DNA of 64,000 nucleotides from Planctomycetota bacterium. Its GTDB lineage: Bacteria; Planctomycetota; JAMOSO01. Both the position numbers and the translations under genes were made by a program. Location: positions 1 to 64,000 of the forward strand of contig JAMOSO010000055.1 of assembly GCA_027063065.1 (NCBI GenBank), read 5' to 3'. Below are positions 1-8,312 of the stretch, one piece after another (within the stretch, counting starts at the first letter, position 1; every line of letters begins with the position of its first letter). Under the pieces are notes generated by a model. It ran no database searches. It was not told where the DNA came from and saw only the letters and a list, made by a program, of their open reading frames with translations.

Positions 1-77
1 TTAACTAAATCTTTACGGGTGGTGTTTTTGTATAGTAAAAATTCTTGCAACACTTGTTTTTGTAGGTTTTTTTTCAT
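1..77 (-). CDS. ROK/NagC-like transcriptional regulator, N-terminus only (runs off window)
   Basis: A reading frame on the minus strand starts with ATG at 77-75 and stays open to the window edge, giving about 25 residues (MKKNLQKQVL, then a segment reading NTTRKDLV). This resembles the first helix-turn-helix of ROK-family repressors, in which 'xxTRxDLV' begins the recognition region. An AAGAG Shine-Dalgarno lies 6 nt upstream. It is divergent from a NagB-like deaminase and a PIG-L deacetylase, the usual setting for a NagC-type amino-sugar repressor. Only the start is visible, so the family is an inference. Confidence 0.45.
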   Translation of the reverse strand, partial: MKKNLQKQVLQEFLLYKNTTRKDLV

Positions 78-146
78 GGATGCTCTTGTTGAGTTTCTTA
101 AATAATAAACAAAAGCGTATATTAAACAGTCTTTTTTATTAAAAAC

Positions 147-182
147 AAGACTAAAAGCAAAAAAATGGTTGATTTTAGTCTT
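147..182. promoter_or_regulatory. 10-bp inverted repeat, candidate operator in the divergent nagB-like/ROK promoter region
   Basis: AAGACTAAAA at 147-156 is repeated as its exact reverse complement TTTTAGTCTT at 173-182, with a 16-nt spacer. It lies between the divergent regulator start (77) and the NagB-like start (249). A dimeric repressor such as the neighbouring ROK protein could bind here; it could also simply form a weak hairpin. Function is inferred from position and symmetry only. Confidence 0.4.
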
Positions 183-248
183 AAAACTACGCATATTAAA
201 TTTTATTAATAATATATTTGGTATAACTAACTTAAAAAGGAAATTAAT

Positions 249-1175
249 ATGAGACAAATAAGTAGAGTGGCTCCAGAGTGGTGGGATTATACAACTTTAG
301 ATAAGGAGTTATTAGATAGGGCGGCATCGTTGAGTGTTGAAGATTTGCAAGGCCTTTCAAGGGATGGCTTTACAGTAAAGATTTATGATACTAAAGAAGA
401 ATTCTTTTTGGCAGAGGCCTTAGAATATATCGAAGCTTGGAGCAAAGCCACTTCAGATATGCCTGCTGGCATTTGTGGTCCAATTGGCCCTACGGAGCAA
501 TTGCCATTGGTAGCTCAGTTGGTTAATTCTTTAAATTTTGATCTTAAAAATTGTCATTTTTGGGGAATGGATGAGTGGGTTGTCGATGGTAAGGAAGCTG
601 ATATTAATTTTCCTTTGGGGTTTGCAAAGGCCGATATGGATTTGTGTTTTAATAAAATACGCCCAGAATTGGCTATGCCTAAGGAAAATTTTCATTTTCC
701 AGCTGTTGATGCAAGTGCTTATACAAAAAGTTACGATGATTTTAGATGCGTGCTTATGCAGGGTGGTCAAGGAGAAGTTAAACACTGGGCTTTTAATGAT
801 CCACTAAAAAGAGAGGGCGCTTATCAAGATGTTCCGCCTACACCAGAGGATTATCGCAAGTTGTCAACTCGTGTAGTTGATTTGCACCCTATGACGCTAA
901 TGCAAAATGCCAGGACTTCAGGTGGTGGAACTGTACAAAATGTACCGCATCAGGCTGTCACTGTAGGTCCTGTTGAAACTTGGAAGGCGGAAACCGTTTC
1001 AATATGGCACCCTGGACACCATGATAATCCTTTTGGAATGCGTTTGACTACTTTAATGATTTCGCAAAAAATTATTGATGCTTCAGTACCTATGTCGTTG
1101 TTGGGGGATCATCCCAATGTTAGGTTTAGCTTTCTTAGAGATGGTATAGGTGTCTGTGATGTGGAAATGCATTAA
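249..1175 (+). CDS. NagB-like glucosamine-6-phosphate deaminase/isomerase family protein, divergent active site
   Basis: The 308-residue protein matches the NagB/RpiA-like sugar-phosphate isomerase fold. It has a [10 protein letters not shown] substrate loop (about 78-87), a WGMDEW motif with the Asp108-Glu109 pair that holds the NagB catalytic Asp, and KHWAFNDP (about 178-185) in place of the NagB DGHIAFNEP motif. Classical NagB converts glucosamine-6-phosphate to fructose-6-phosphate and ammonia. Here the histidine is kept (His179), but the preceding catalytic Asp appears to be Val177 and the Glu is Asp184, so the exact substrate is uncertain. The protein is also longer than typical NagB (about 260). 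It has a good ribosome site (AAGGAAA) and is followed after 11 nt by a PIG-L deacetylase, which fits a deacetylase-deaminase pair under the divergent ROK regulator. Confidence 0.75.
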   Translation: MRQISRVAPEWWDYTTLDKELLDRAASLSVEDLQGLSRDGFTVKIYDTKEEFFLAEALEYIEAWSKATSDMPAGICGPIGPTEQLPLVAQLVNSLNFDLKNCHFWGMDEWVVDGKEADINFPLGFAKADMDLCFNKIRPELAMPKENFHFPAVDASAYTKSYDDFRCVLMQGGQGEVKHWAFNDPLKREGAYQDVPPTPEDYRKLSTRVVDLHPMTLMQNARTSGGGTVQNVPHQAVTVGPVETWKAETVSIWHPGHHDNPFGMRLTTLMISQKIIDASVPMSLLGDHPNVRFSFLRDGIGVCDVEMH

Positions 1176-1186
1176 GGAGTTTATTT

Positions 1187-1939
1187 ATGGATAATAAAAA
1201 GGTCGCTTTGGCAGTTGGTTGTCATCCAGATGATATAGAATTTATGATGTCTGGAACCCTAATGCGTTTAAAAGATGTTGGTTATGAAATTCATTATATG
1301 AATTTAGCCAATGGTAGTTGTGGTAGTCAAAATTATAGTGCAGAAAAAACAGCGCAAATTAGACGTGAAGAGTCCATAAAGGCAACAGAATTGATAGGAG
1401 CTATTTATCACGAGAGTATCGCCTATGATTTGGAGGTGTTTTACAATAAAGAGTTGTTATCTAAAATGGCTTCTATTATTCGAGATGTTAAACCAGAGAT
1501 AATTTTAACTCACTCGCCAATAGAATATATGGAAGATCATTCAAATACTTGTCGGTTGGTTGTGTCGGGGGCGTTTACACGGGGGATGCAAAATTTTGCA
1601 GTTAGTCCTAGCCGTGCAATTACAACTCAAGATGTAACAATTTATCACGCTTTGCCGTATGGTTTGCGTGATTTATTTAATAAGCCAGTTACTGCTGATT
1701 TTTATATAGATATAGAGTCAAAAATTAATGCAAAAAAAGATATGTTGGCCTTGCATCAAACCCAAAAGGAGTGGTTAGATCAAACTCAGGGATTGGATAG
1801 TTATTTAGAAACTATGCAAAAGATGTGTGCAGATATGGGGGTGTTGTCTAAGCAATATAAATTTGCTGAGGGTTGGACGCGCCATTTGCCGTTAGGGTTT
1901 TGTTCTGAAGATGCCGATCCGCTAAGTATTTTAAAATAG
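1187..1939 (+). CDS. PIG-L/LmbE family N-acetylglucosamine deacetylase
   Basis: The 250-residue protein begins with a beta strand and the zinc-binding HPDD motif (residues about 13-16), the hallmark of PIG-L deacetylases, and has a second metal-ligand region (EDHSNTCRLV, about 121-130). Family members remove the acetyl group from GlcNAc-linked substrates; acting just after a NagB-like protein, it probably supplies the deacetylated amino sugar in place of NagA. AAGGAG sits 8 nt before the ATG and the gene is only 11 nt after its partner, so the two are almost surely cotranscribed. The natural substrate (free sugar, phosphate or conjugate) cannot be read from sequence. Confidence 0.85.
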   Translation: MDNKKVALAVGCHPDDIEFMMSGTLMRLKDVGYEIHYMNLANGSCGSQNYSAEKTAQIRREESIKATELIGAIYHESIAYDLEVFYNKELLSKMASIIRDVKPEIILTHSPIEYMEDHSNTCRLVVSGAFTRGMQNFAVSPSRAITTQDVTIYHALPYGLRDLFNKPVTADFYIDIESKINAKKDMLALHQTQKEWLDQTQGLDSYLETMQKMCADMGVLSKQYKFAEGWTRHLPLGFCSEDADPLSILK

Positions 1940-2015
1940 TCAATGATTAAAAGCTTATTTATTGACATTTTTTAGCATCAGGTAACAATAAAGTTTTATT
2001 TTAAATTGGGATAAT

Positions 2016-3029
2016 ATGATTATAGATGCTTTAAAACATATTTTAGCTGGACAAGATTTGGCTTTTGATGAGATGGTAACTGTCTTTGATCAAATAATGT
2101 CTGGTAAGGCTAGTGATGCTCAGATAGGTGGTTTTTTGATCGGCTTACGCATGAAGGGCGAAACTGCAACAGAGGTAGCTGCGGCTGCGTCGGTAATGCG
2201 TGAAAAAGCCACTAAAATAATGGCGCCAGAAGGCAATATTTTAGACACTTGCGGTACAGGTGGTGATGGTCAAAGTAGTTTTAATATATCTACGGCAGTT
2301 GCTTTAGTGGCAGCTGGTGCTGGAGTATGTGTGGCAAAACATGGAAACAAATCAGTTTCTTCTAAAAGTGGCAGTGCTGATGCTTTGGCACAATTGGGGG
2401 TTAATATTAATGCCGATTTAAATAAAGCTCAAACTGCAATGAAAGAAGCAAATGTGGGATTTTTATTTGCACCAATGATACATGGAGCAATGAAATATGC
2501 TATAGGAGCCCGCAAACAATTGGCTCAACGCACAATTTTTAATATGTTAGGTCCTTTGACAAATCCAGCAGGTGCTAAACATCAATTATTGGGTGTGTTT
2601 TCGACAGAGGCACAAGATAAAATGGCCAAGGCCTTGTTGGATTTGGGTACTACCCATGCTATGTTGGTATGTAGCCAAGATGGTATGGATGAAATATCTA
2701 TATCGGCGCCTACACGTGTTTTAGAGATTTGCAATAATGCAATTAAAGAGATTGTTATAACCCCAGAGGACTTTGGAGTGCAAAGTGTAGTTGATGCTGA
2801 TTTATCGGTGCCGTCATCAAAGGACAGTGCAAAATTAATTGCTGATATTATCGATGGTGTACAAACTGATTATAGGCGTGATATAGTTTTAATTAATGCC
2901 GCAGCGGCCATTTATGTGGCTGACAGAGCCGATAATTTTATAAATGCTATGCAAATGGCAAGGGAGGCAATATCTAGTGGTGGGGCTAGAGTAGCCTTGG
3001 ATAAACTGATAGCAATTAGTAACTCTTAA
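2016..3029 (+). CDS. trpD: anthranilate phosphoribosyltransferase
   Basis: The 337 residues are full length for TrpD, which transfers phosphoribose from PRPP to anthranilate in tryptophan synthesis. The family signature DTCGTGGDG (about 77-85), with the PRPP-binding glycine loop, is followed by KHGNKSVSSKSGSADALAQLG, and a second conserved stretch (QRTIFNMLGPLTNP) is intact. A GGGAT ribosome site precedes the ATG, and a TTGACA hexamer at 1962-1967 could be the -35 of its own promoter. No other trp gene lies in the window, so it stands alone; it is separated by 76 bp from the amino-sugar pair. Confidence 0.93.
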   Translation: MIIDALKHILAGQDLAFDEMVTVFDQIMSGKASDAQIGGFLIGLRMKGETATEVAAAASVMREKATKIMAPEGNILDTCGTGGDGQSSFNISTAVALVAAGAGVCVAKHGNKSVSSKSGSADALAQLGVNINADLNKAQTAMKEANVGFLFAPMIHGAMKYAIGARKQLAQRTIFNMLGPLTNPAGAKHQLLGVFSTEAQDKMAKALLDLGTTHAMLVCSQDGMDEISISAPTRVLEICNNAIKEIVITPEDFGVQSVVDADLSVPSSKDSAKLIADIIDGVQTDYRRDIVLINAAAAIYVADRADNFINAMQMAREAISSGGARVALDKLIAISNS

Positions 3030-3218
3030 AAGTTTATGATATTTTTTAGATGTTGATGGTATATAAGTTTATAAAGCGGTTGAGATAATTTTGGCAATTT
3101 ATAAATTTGCTTTGTCTAGAGGTAAATTTGTAAAATTGCCTCTAAAATGCACTCCTATTTTAAAGGCTTTTAATCTTAGTTAAATAGGTTGTGATTACAG
3201 TTGTTTTATGCTCATATA

Positions 3219-3254
3219 ATATATAGAGACGTTGTGTACAACGTCTCTATATAT
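3219..3254. terminator. strong hairpin between convergent trpD and SGNH gene
   Basis: A perfect 16-bp stem (3219-3234 pairing with 3239-3254) closes a 4-nt TGTA loop; its core is GAGACGTTG / CAACGTCTC. It lies 7 bp beyond the stop codon of the leftward SGNH gene and about 190 bp beyond trpD. There is no T-run on either side, so it is not a classic intrinsic terminator, but a shared 3' end hairpin for both convergent transcripts is the simplest reading. The rest of the 3030-3261 gap shows no gene. Confidence 0.55.
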
Positions 3255-3261
3255 ATTGCAT

Positions 3262-4554
3262 TTAGTTTTGTAAAAATACAAATCTACATTCATCAGGAGC
3301 TAAATTATTTGCTTCTAGTCCAGCTTCTATAACACCGTCATTAAGCGGAGAAAAAATGGTTAAGCTTGAGTATCCAATAATACCATTGAATAATCGTTTT
3401 ATTTGATCTGCGCGTTTACTTGACCTGTAGACAGTGATATTGCGAAATTGACTTTTGCAACCATTACCATCTACTCCACCACCTAGTGTGAATATTTTTG
3501 GTTTGATTTTCCCACCATTAGTGCTTACCGAGTTGTCGTTGACATACAACGTAGTTTTTTTCAATGCTTTTCTGTGTGTCAATGCGATATGATAAAGTTT
3601 ATTTGTTTCGATTTTAATGTTTGAATCTATCTGAACGTTTTTGTCAGACACATATATAAGTGTATTGTTAGGTGAAACTTTGATTTTATTTTCATTAACA
3701 GCGGCAATTATACTATTTGGTGATGGTATTTGTGAAAATTTAACATCAAAAGCAAAAGAAAAAGATCCCATAAAATATCTTGGTACAAATTTCATTGCGG
3801 GTTTATTTTTTTGCTTTGCTTCAAAGTTAAACCACGTATTAACAGGGTTAATAGAGGATAGACAACCTTCCATATAGTTGTCAAATACTCTTGGTGGGAT
3901 GGATAAAAGCATCTCCTTATGGCCTTTGTTATTTGGATGTGCATCATCTGTAGAATATCCTTCTATCCACTTTCCTGTTCCGTCGTCAATGCTTCCCATA
4001 AAATCAAATGATATCACAGGCCATCTGTCTAATTCTTCATTGAATTTTTTGACATACGCATAATTGACTGCATTGTATTTTTTATGTGGATAACAATTGG
4101 TTACCATAGGGACAATGCCATGTTTTCTTAATAACTGAATAATTTTTTTAATATTTCTACGAAACATAAAATAAGCGCCAGGACCATTGCGAATCCCTTC
4201 GTTTCCTAAAGATAATCCAATAATAGCAACATCTGGTTTTTCAGGAAAAAGATCGGTATCCAATCGTGATAAAACATCTCTAGTATTGTTACCGTTAATA
4301 GATTTGTTGACGTATTCCCAATTGCGTTGTTTTAATATTTTGCCTAACATATTTGCCCAACCATTGCCATCCTTGGTTCCTCCTCCATTTGCTACGGATG
4401 AGCCAATGATAGCTATTTTCAGACGACTATTTTTTAAAATAGCTTTTTTATACTCAGCAGAGTTCTTTTGCAAGTTTGCAAAAGTAATAGAGTTACAACA
4501 AACTGACAATATTGTGATGGCAAATGTTGTTAAATTCTTTTTACATTTTTTCAT
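3262..4554 (-). CDS. secreted SGNH/GDSL hydrolase with C-terminal LamG domain
   Basis: The 430-residue protein starts with a basic, hydrophobic signal peptide (residues 1-26, ending SITFA). Residues about 45-215 form an SGNH esterase domain: block I is IIGSSVANGGG with Ser53 as nucleophile, the block III Asn is in GLSLGNEG, and the Asp/His pair is in DDAHPNNKGH. Residues about 240-400 read as a concanavalin-like LamG domain (strands with IKVSPNNTLIYVS and LYHIALTHRK). Such enzymes deacetylate or de-esterify polysaccharides outside the cytoplasm, with the LamG part probably binding sugar or anchoring to substrate. It lies downstream of the GH130 gene and Gfo/Idh remnant on the same strand, probably as part of one glycan-use unit. 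Substrate unknown. Confidence 0.8.
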   Translation of the reverse strand: MKKCKKNLTTFAITILSVCCNSITFANLQKNSAEYKKAILKNSRLKIAIIGSSVANGGGTKDGNGWANMLGKILKQRNWEYVNKSINGNNTRDVLSRLDTDLFPEKPDVAIIGLSLGNEGIRNGPGAYFMFRRNIKKIIQLLRKHGIVPMVTNCYPHKKYNAVNYAYVKKFNEELDRWPVISFDFMGSIDDGTGKWIEGYSTDDAHPNNKGHKEMLLSIPPRVFDNYMEGCLSSINPVNTWFNFEAKQKNKPAMKFVPRYFMGSFSFAFDVKFSQIPSPNSIIAAVNENKIKVSPNNTLIYVSDKNVQIDSNIKIETNKLYHIALTHRKALKKTTLYVNDNSVSTNGGKIKPKIFTLGGGVDGNGCKSQFRNITVYRSSKRADQIKRLFNGIIGYSSLTIFSPLNDGVIEAGLEANNLAPDECRFVFLQN

Positions 4555-4624
4555 TTAAAATTTCCTTTTTATTAAAATTATAGAGGAGTGTTTTGATTGA
4601 GATCGATATCTTATTGATAGTGCA

Positions 4625-5032
4625 TTATTTTTTATTTAGAAATACAGGTTCTCCAGTTTTGGCGCTTTCATAAATTGCATCTAAAATTTTCATAATTATT
4701 ATTCCCTCTTCTCCTGTTGCAATATGCGGTGTATCATTTATTATCGAATCAACAAAGTGATGTATTGCATTTTTTGCTTCAGGAACAGGAGGGTGAAGTT
4801 TCATATCATATTGACAGCCATCTTTTTCAATATATATTATTGAATCAAAATCTTCTTCTAAACCACATGTCATAGCCCAATGCATTACAAGGCTCATAAC
4901 TGGTGGCCAATCGCGAATCAAACTGTGAGTGCCATCAATATCGTGAATCACATGTGTAATTTCACGAATACCGAATGGGTTGATTAACTCGATAGAACTT
5001 TCGGCACATTTAGAATCATCGATAACTATCAC
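4625..5032 (-). pseudogene. Gfo/Idh/MocA dehydrogenase remnant, C-terminal third only
   Basis: The frame encodes about 135 residues that match only the C-terminal part of Gfo/Idh/MocA dehydrogenases; the segment FVDSIINDTPHIATGEEG followed by MKILDAIYESAKTGEPV is the typical tail of the family. The NAD-binding Rossmann half (about 120 residues) and part of the catalytic domain are absent. It begins one codon after the TAA of the GH130 gene and in the same frame, with only a GTG available as start and no ribosome site. This is best explained by a deletion that removed the front of a once-complete dehydrogenase gene. A translated truncated product cannot be excluded, but it would lack NAD binding. 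Confidence 0.65.
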
Positions 5033-5035
5033 AAT

Positions 5036-6241
5036 TTAAGTATCCGATTTTTTATTTCCAAATGCATCAAATTGCTTAACATAAGAAATTAATTTATTAA
5101 AATTGATTGAAGCAGTTCCTATTCGTTGATCAGAAGCGCCATAGCCCATTATTAATTCGCCATTATCTAAAACTAGACCTGAACATGTAAATACGCATGG
5201 AATTGTAAAGTCGCCTTTAAGCTCCCACTCTTTATCAGCAAATAGTAATCGTTCAGATGGACGATGTATTATTTCTGGAAAACCATTATCTCTTTCTTTC
5301 AAAATCATAAATGATTGAGTGTATCCTATCTCATCATTTTGTTTGCCATGGTATGGTAATAGCCATTCTCCATCAGAAATTTCAATTGGAGCCCAGCTTG
5401 CGCCTATTCGGTTTTGTTCCCATTCAAATGTCGGCACAGCAAAAACTTCTCTGTGGTTATTGTCGTCAGGTAAACTTTCTAAAGAATCAGCTGTAGCCAT
5501 AAAAATAGAAGGGGCAGTTAAGTCTTTGCCAATTTCATAATTCCATGGATGTTTAGGACGATGAATACAAACGATTTTTTCTTCGCCATCGATTTTTAAT
5601 TTACGAGGAAACAACACTACATCGCGGTCGTCGCTAGTGTCGGGGTTGTGCATAGGACCTATTAAATCAAAGGCATTTGCGTAGTCTTTAGATTTTAAAG
5701 CATCGAGGTTTGTTTTGTATAATAAAGTAACAGTACTGTTTTCAGTTACGGCAGTTCCAAAGTTGTGTTGACCAGTTAGCGCCCAATTTGGCATACATTG
5801 AACTGGGTCGTCATGATCCCAATATGGACCAGGAGGGAAAGCGCGACATGCCACAACTAAGTATAGTTCCTTTTCAAAATAAAATAGACGAGGATCTTCA
5901 ATGCAGCCATTTGCATAATTAATCAATGTTTTTCCCGAAGCGTTTTTTATTATCAGTTCTTCTTCAGAGTTTTTTAACTCTGGTGTCATGGCAGGTGTAG
6001 AGAAGTCAAAATCCCAATTTTCGCCAGAGTCCTTGCTTACGGCGTAGCCTAAAAAAATAGGATATGGCAAAGGTTTGTCTGGTAGTTGGTATTCTGGATA
6101 AGGTCCAGTGGCACGAAACAGCATATGTATCGTATTGTTGTCGTTAGGGTCTTTTGTCATAGCGGGGTTTAAAATCATTTTGCTTGCCCAAGGACAGTCT
6201 TCCGGGGCGCTTATAACACAGGTTTTTTTGTATTCTAACAT
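5036..6241 (-). CDS. GH130 family beta-mannoside/oligosaccharide phosphorylase
   Basis: The 401-residue protein has the five-bladed GH130 signature: LNPAMTKDPND near the start, MLFRATGPYPE, the catalytic-Asp region GCIEDPRLFYF, VACRAFPPGP and RIGASWAPIEISDGEWLLPYHG. GH130 enzymes phosphorolyse (or, in some subfamilies, hydrolyse) beta-1,2- or beta-1,4-linked mannosides, releasing mannose-1-phosphate in the cytoplasm. There is no signal peptide, consistent with intracellular phosphorolysis. It has its own sigma-70-type promoter (6294-6322) and was probably followed by a dehydrogenase now reduced to a remnant. Linkage specificity cannot be assigned by eye. Confidence 0.85.
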   Translation of the reverse strand: MLEYKKTCVISAPEDCPWASKMILNPAMTKDPNDNNTIHMLFRATGPYPEYQLPDKPLPYPIFLGYAVSKDSGENWDFDFSTPAMTPELKNSEEELIIKNASGKTLINYANGCIEDPRLFYFEKELYLVVACRAFPPGPYWDHDDPVQCMPNWALTGQHNFGTAVTENSTVTLLYKTNLDALKSKDYANAFDLIGPMHNPDTSDDRDVVLFPRKLKIDGEEKIVCIHRPKHPWNYEIGKDLTAPSIFMATADSLESLPDDNNHREVFAVPTFEWEQNRIGASWAPIEISDGEWLLPYHGKQNDEIGYTQSFMILKERDNGFPEIIHRPSERLLFADKEWELKGDFTIPCVFTCSGLVLDNGELIMGYGASDQRIGTASINFNKLISYVKQFDAFGNKKSDT

Positions 6242-6293
6242 TACACATTTCCTTTGTTTGTTATTATTTGTAGTAACAGTTTATTTGATGATT

Positions 6294-6322
6294 AATATAA
6301 TATCACTTATATGACAAGTCAA
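6294..6322 (-). promoter_or_regulatory. sigma-70-like promoter of the GH130 gene with overlapping inverted repeat
   Basis: On the minus strand TTGACT (6322-6317) and TATATT (6299-6294) are separated by exactly 17 nt, about 55 nt before the GH130 ATG. The -35 lies inside the dyad ATGAC-N10-GTCAT (6311-6330), which is a plausible operator for a repressor covering the -35 box. Confidence 0.6.
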
Positions 6323-6329
6323 TAGGTCA

Positions 6330-6481
6330 TCATATATTTGCAGATACAAGGTGAGGTAGTGCAGTTTCTTGTATAGATACTGATGTGTGCCATACAGATC
6401 CACGAGGTGATAAATATTTAATATGACACTTCCCTGTCTTATAAGTCAAGAATCGGTCAAAAACAGTAGTAAGTGCTTTAG
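6330..6481 (-). pseudogene. possible coding remnant upstream of the GH130 gene
   Basis: In the otherwise gene-free 6242-6539 gap, the minus strand holds a stop-free run of about 50 codons with protein-like composition (for example KYLSPRGSVWHTSVSIQETA) that ends in TGA at 6332-6330. It has no ATG and no ribosome site and is preceded by an in-frame stop. It could be the tail of a decayed gene, or chance. I do not recognise the family. Confidence 0.2.
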
Positions 6482-6539
6482 TTTATTGGATAAGACGATA
6501 GCTATGTAGCAAAGTAAAGTTGCATAGGAGAGTTTTGTT

Positions 6540-8213
6540 TTATTCAAAGGCTTTTAAAAGTTCAGGCAAAAGTTGTTTTTTACGGCTTAAAATACGAGGT
6601 AAGTCGTAAAGGTTGGTGTCGATTTTATGGTATGGAATATTGTTGATAAGGTAGCGTTTGCCACATACTAATAATACAGAATTTTCTGCTATTACATCAG
6701 TTACCAAGAGGCAAGCAACGTCTAGGTTTTCGCTAATTAAGACGTTTTCTAATTCTTGCAATAAAACGTCTTTAGTTGTATTAAAGTTATGAAAGCCATT
6801 TTCTTCTATTTGTGAAACCGCAAAAGTGTATTTGTTGGTATTATATGTTTTGTAATCCGATTTAATTACTTTTGGGGCAGTAAAGCTGGCGATTACCGAG
6901 CCCACATCAAGGGTCTCTTCTAATAGCTTTGCACCGCTGTATTCGCATAGGTGTTCTAGTTCTTTAATGGCATTTTTATCGCGAAATGTTGAAGTTGGAC
7001 TGCGTAGGAACAGTGTGTCAGTTACAATGCCACCAAGTAAAATACCCGCTATATCTTTTGGGGGTATAATATTGCTTTCTTTAAACATTTCGTAAATAAG
7101 TGTGCAGGTTGCTCCAACAATATCGCAGGTTATTTTGATTGGACGTTCAGTTGGTCCAATGCTTATGCGGTGGTGGTCTACAATCTCGATAATTGGTAGT
7201 TCGTCGGCACCATGAACAGCTTGGTTTAATTCGTTGTGATCTACTAATATTAGATTGGTAGGTGGTTCGTCTTCAATTTGTAGTTTAGAAAAAGTCCCCG
7301 TTACAAAATTGTTTTCATCAACCACAGTAAATAAGTCATCACTAGATTTGCGTAATATATGCTTAATATCATGTAGGTGGTCAGATGAGTAAAAAGTGGT
7401 TACGTTTTCTTGTAATAGTAATTTTACAGGTGAGCTAAATTTTAAGCGACGTACCGCTGTAGCAGAGTCAAACGCTGTTTGTAAAATGGCAACATTATAT
7501 TTATTGGCCATATTTAATATGTAAGATGACACGGTTTTCTTGCCAGTGATAATTAGCATAGCAATGCCACATTCGATAGCTAAAGCTTGTAATGCTTCTC
7601 GGTTGCCAATGACCAGTGCGATGGTTTTGGTGTCGGCAGCATTAAAATGGGCTTTGGCGTTTTTGCGATCCATTGCACCAACAAATACATTTAGTTTTCT
7701 TAATTTGTCGGGGTTAGTTGGTTGATTGCATACTTTGGCGTGTAGGGCAGTAGCTGCTAAGTTTATAGAACTTGTTACGCTACGTCCAAATAAGCCAGAG
7801 TTGTTGCCATCTAAGTTAAAGTTAGAAGACTTTTGAAAAAAACGTTTGGTTAAATCGAATAAGGAAATCATTCCTAAATATTTATTGTTGTCGTCAACTA
7901 CTGGTAAGCGATCGCTGTAGTTTTCTTGCATTAATTGTGCGCCGTGTAATAAGGTGGCGTTTTGATTTATGGTGGCAGGGGTTTGATTCATGATATCGTC
8001 AATAGTTGGGGCAATATCTTGTAATATTGGTGGTAATTCAACGCCAAATTTTTTAAATATAAATGCGGTTCTTGCTGGTGCTTTGCCTGCCGAGGCTGCC
8101 GAGATGTGCTTGTGTCCTTGGGCTTTTTTTAGATAGCTCAAGGTGATGGCGGCTGCGATTGAATCTGTGTCAGGATTTTTATGTCCAATAATAATGGTGT
8201 TTTTTCTATTCAT
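6540..8213 (-). CDS. ppaC: family II (DHH) manganese-dependent inorganic pyrophosphatase with CBS and DRTGG domains
   Basis: Starting from the ATG at 8213 the protein has 557 residues, matching the regulated CBS-PPase subtype. The N-terminal DHH catalytic half begins with IIGHKNPDTDSIAAA (Mn ligands His and two Asp). Two CBS motifs flank a DRTGG-like insert (first CBS near LPVVDDNNKYLGMISLFDL, second near LFTVVDENNFVTGTF), then the catalytic core resumes with LVDHNELNQA and IVDHHR. It hydrolyses PPi to phosphate in the cytoplasm; in characterised clostridial relatives, adenine nucleotides bound to the CBS/DRTGG part control activity. The frame extends 37 codons further upstream, but that extension is unlike the family and would overlap the divergent ptsP promoter, so I take the internal ATG. 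It coexists with a membrane pyrophosphatase at 27 kb. Confidence 0.9.
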   Translation of the reverse strand: MNRKNTIIIGHKNPDTDSIAAAITLSYLKKAQGHKHISAASAGKAPARTAFIFKKFGVELPPILQDIAPTIDDIMNQTPATINQNATLLHGAQLMQENYSDRLPVVDDNNKYLGMISLFDLTKRFFQKSSNFNLDGNNSGLFGRSVTSSINLAATALHAKVCNQPTNPDKLRKLNVFVGAMDRKNAKAHFNAADTKTIALVIGNREALQALAIECGIAMLIITGKKTVSSYILNMANKYNVAILQTAFDSATAVRRLKFSSPVKLLLQENVTTFYSSDHLHDIKHILRKSSDDLFTVVDENNFVTGTFSKLQIEDEPPTNLILVDHNELNQAVHGADELPIIEIVDHHRISIGPTERPIKITCDIVGATCTLIYEMFKESNIIPPKDIAGILLGGIVTDTLFLRSPTSTFRDKNAIKELEHLCEYSGAKLLEETLDVGSVIASFTAPKVIKSDYKTYNTNKYTFAVSQIEENGFHNFNTTKDVLLQELENVLISENLDVACLLVTDVIAENSVLLVCGKRYLINNIPYHKIDTNLYDLPRILSRKKQLLPELLKAFE

Positions 8214-8278
8214 AATGGAGATTGTGAAGAAATTAGCATAAAGGTCAAATATTGTTTTACAAAAATTATATTTAAAAT

Positions 8279-8306
8279 ATGAAAATATATTTGCCTTCGT
8301 TATAAT
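8279..8306 (+). promoter_or_regulatory. ptsP promoter, predicted leaderless transcript
   Basis: TATAAT at 8301-8306 ends 6 nt before the ptsP ATG (8313), with ATGAAA at 8279-8284 as a -35 at 16 nt spacing. Transcription would begin at or next to the A of the ATG. No Shine-Dalgarno sequence exists between the -10 box and the start codon. Confidence 0.5.
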
Positions 8307-8312
8307 ACATAA

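Noticed and set aside
531-807. Short frames on both strands inside the NagB-like gene
   Set aside because: Alternative-frame shadows, rich in Ile/Phe/Lys as expected from AT-rich coding DNA.
3641-4558. Rightward open frames opposite the SGNH-LamG gene
   Set aside because: No family resemblance or ribosome sites; the minus-strand gene has a signal peptide and catalytic motifs.
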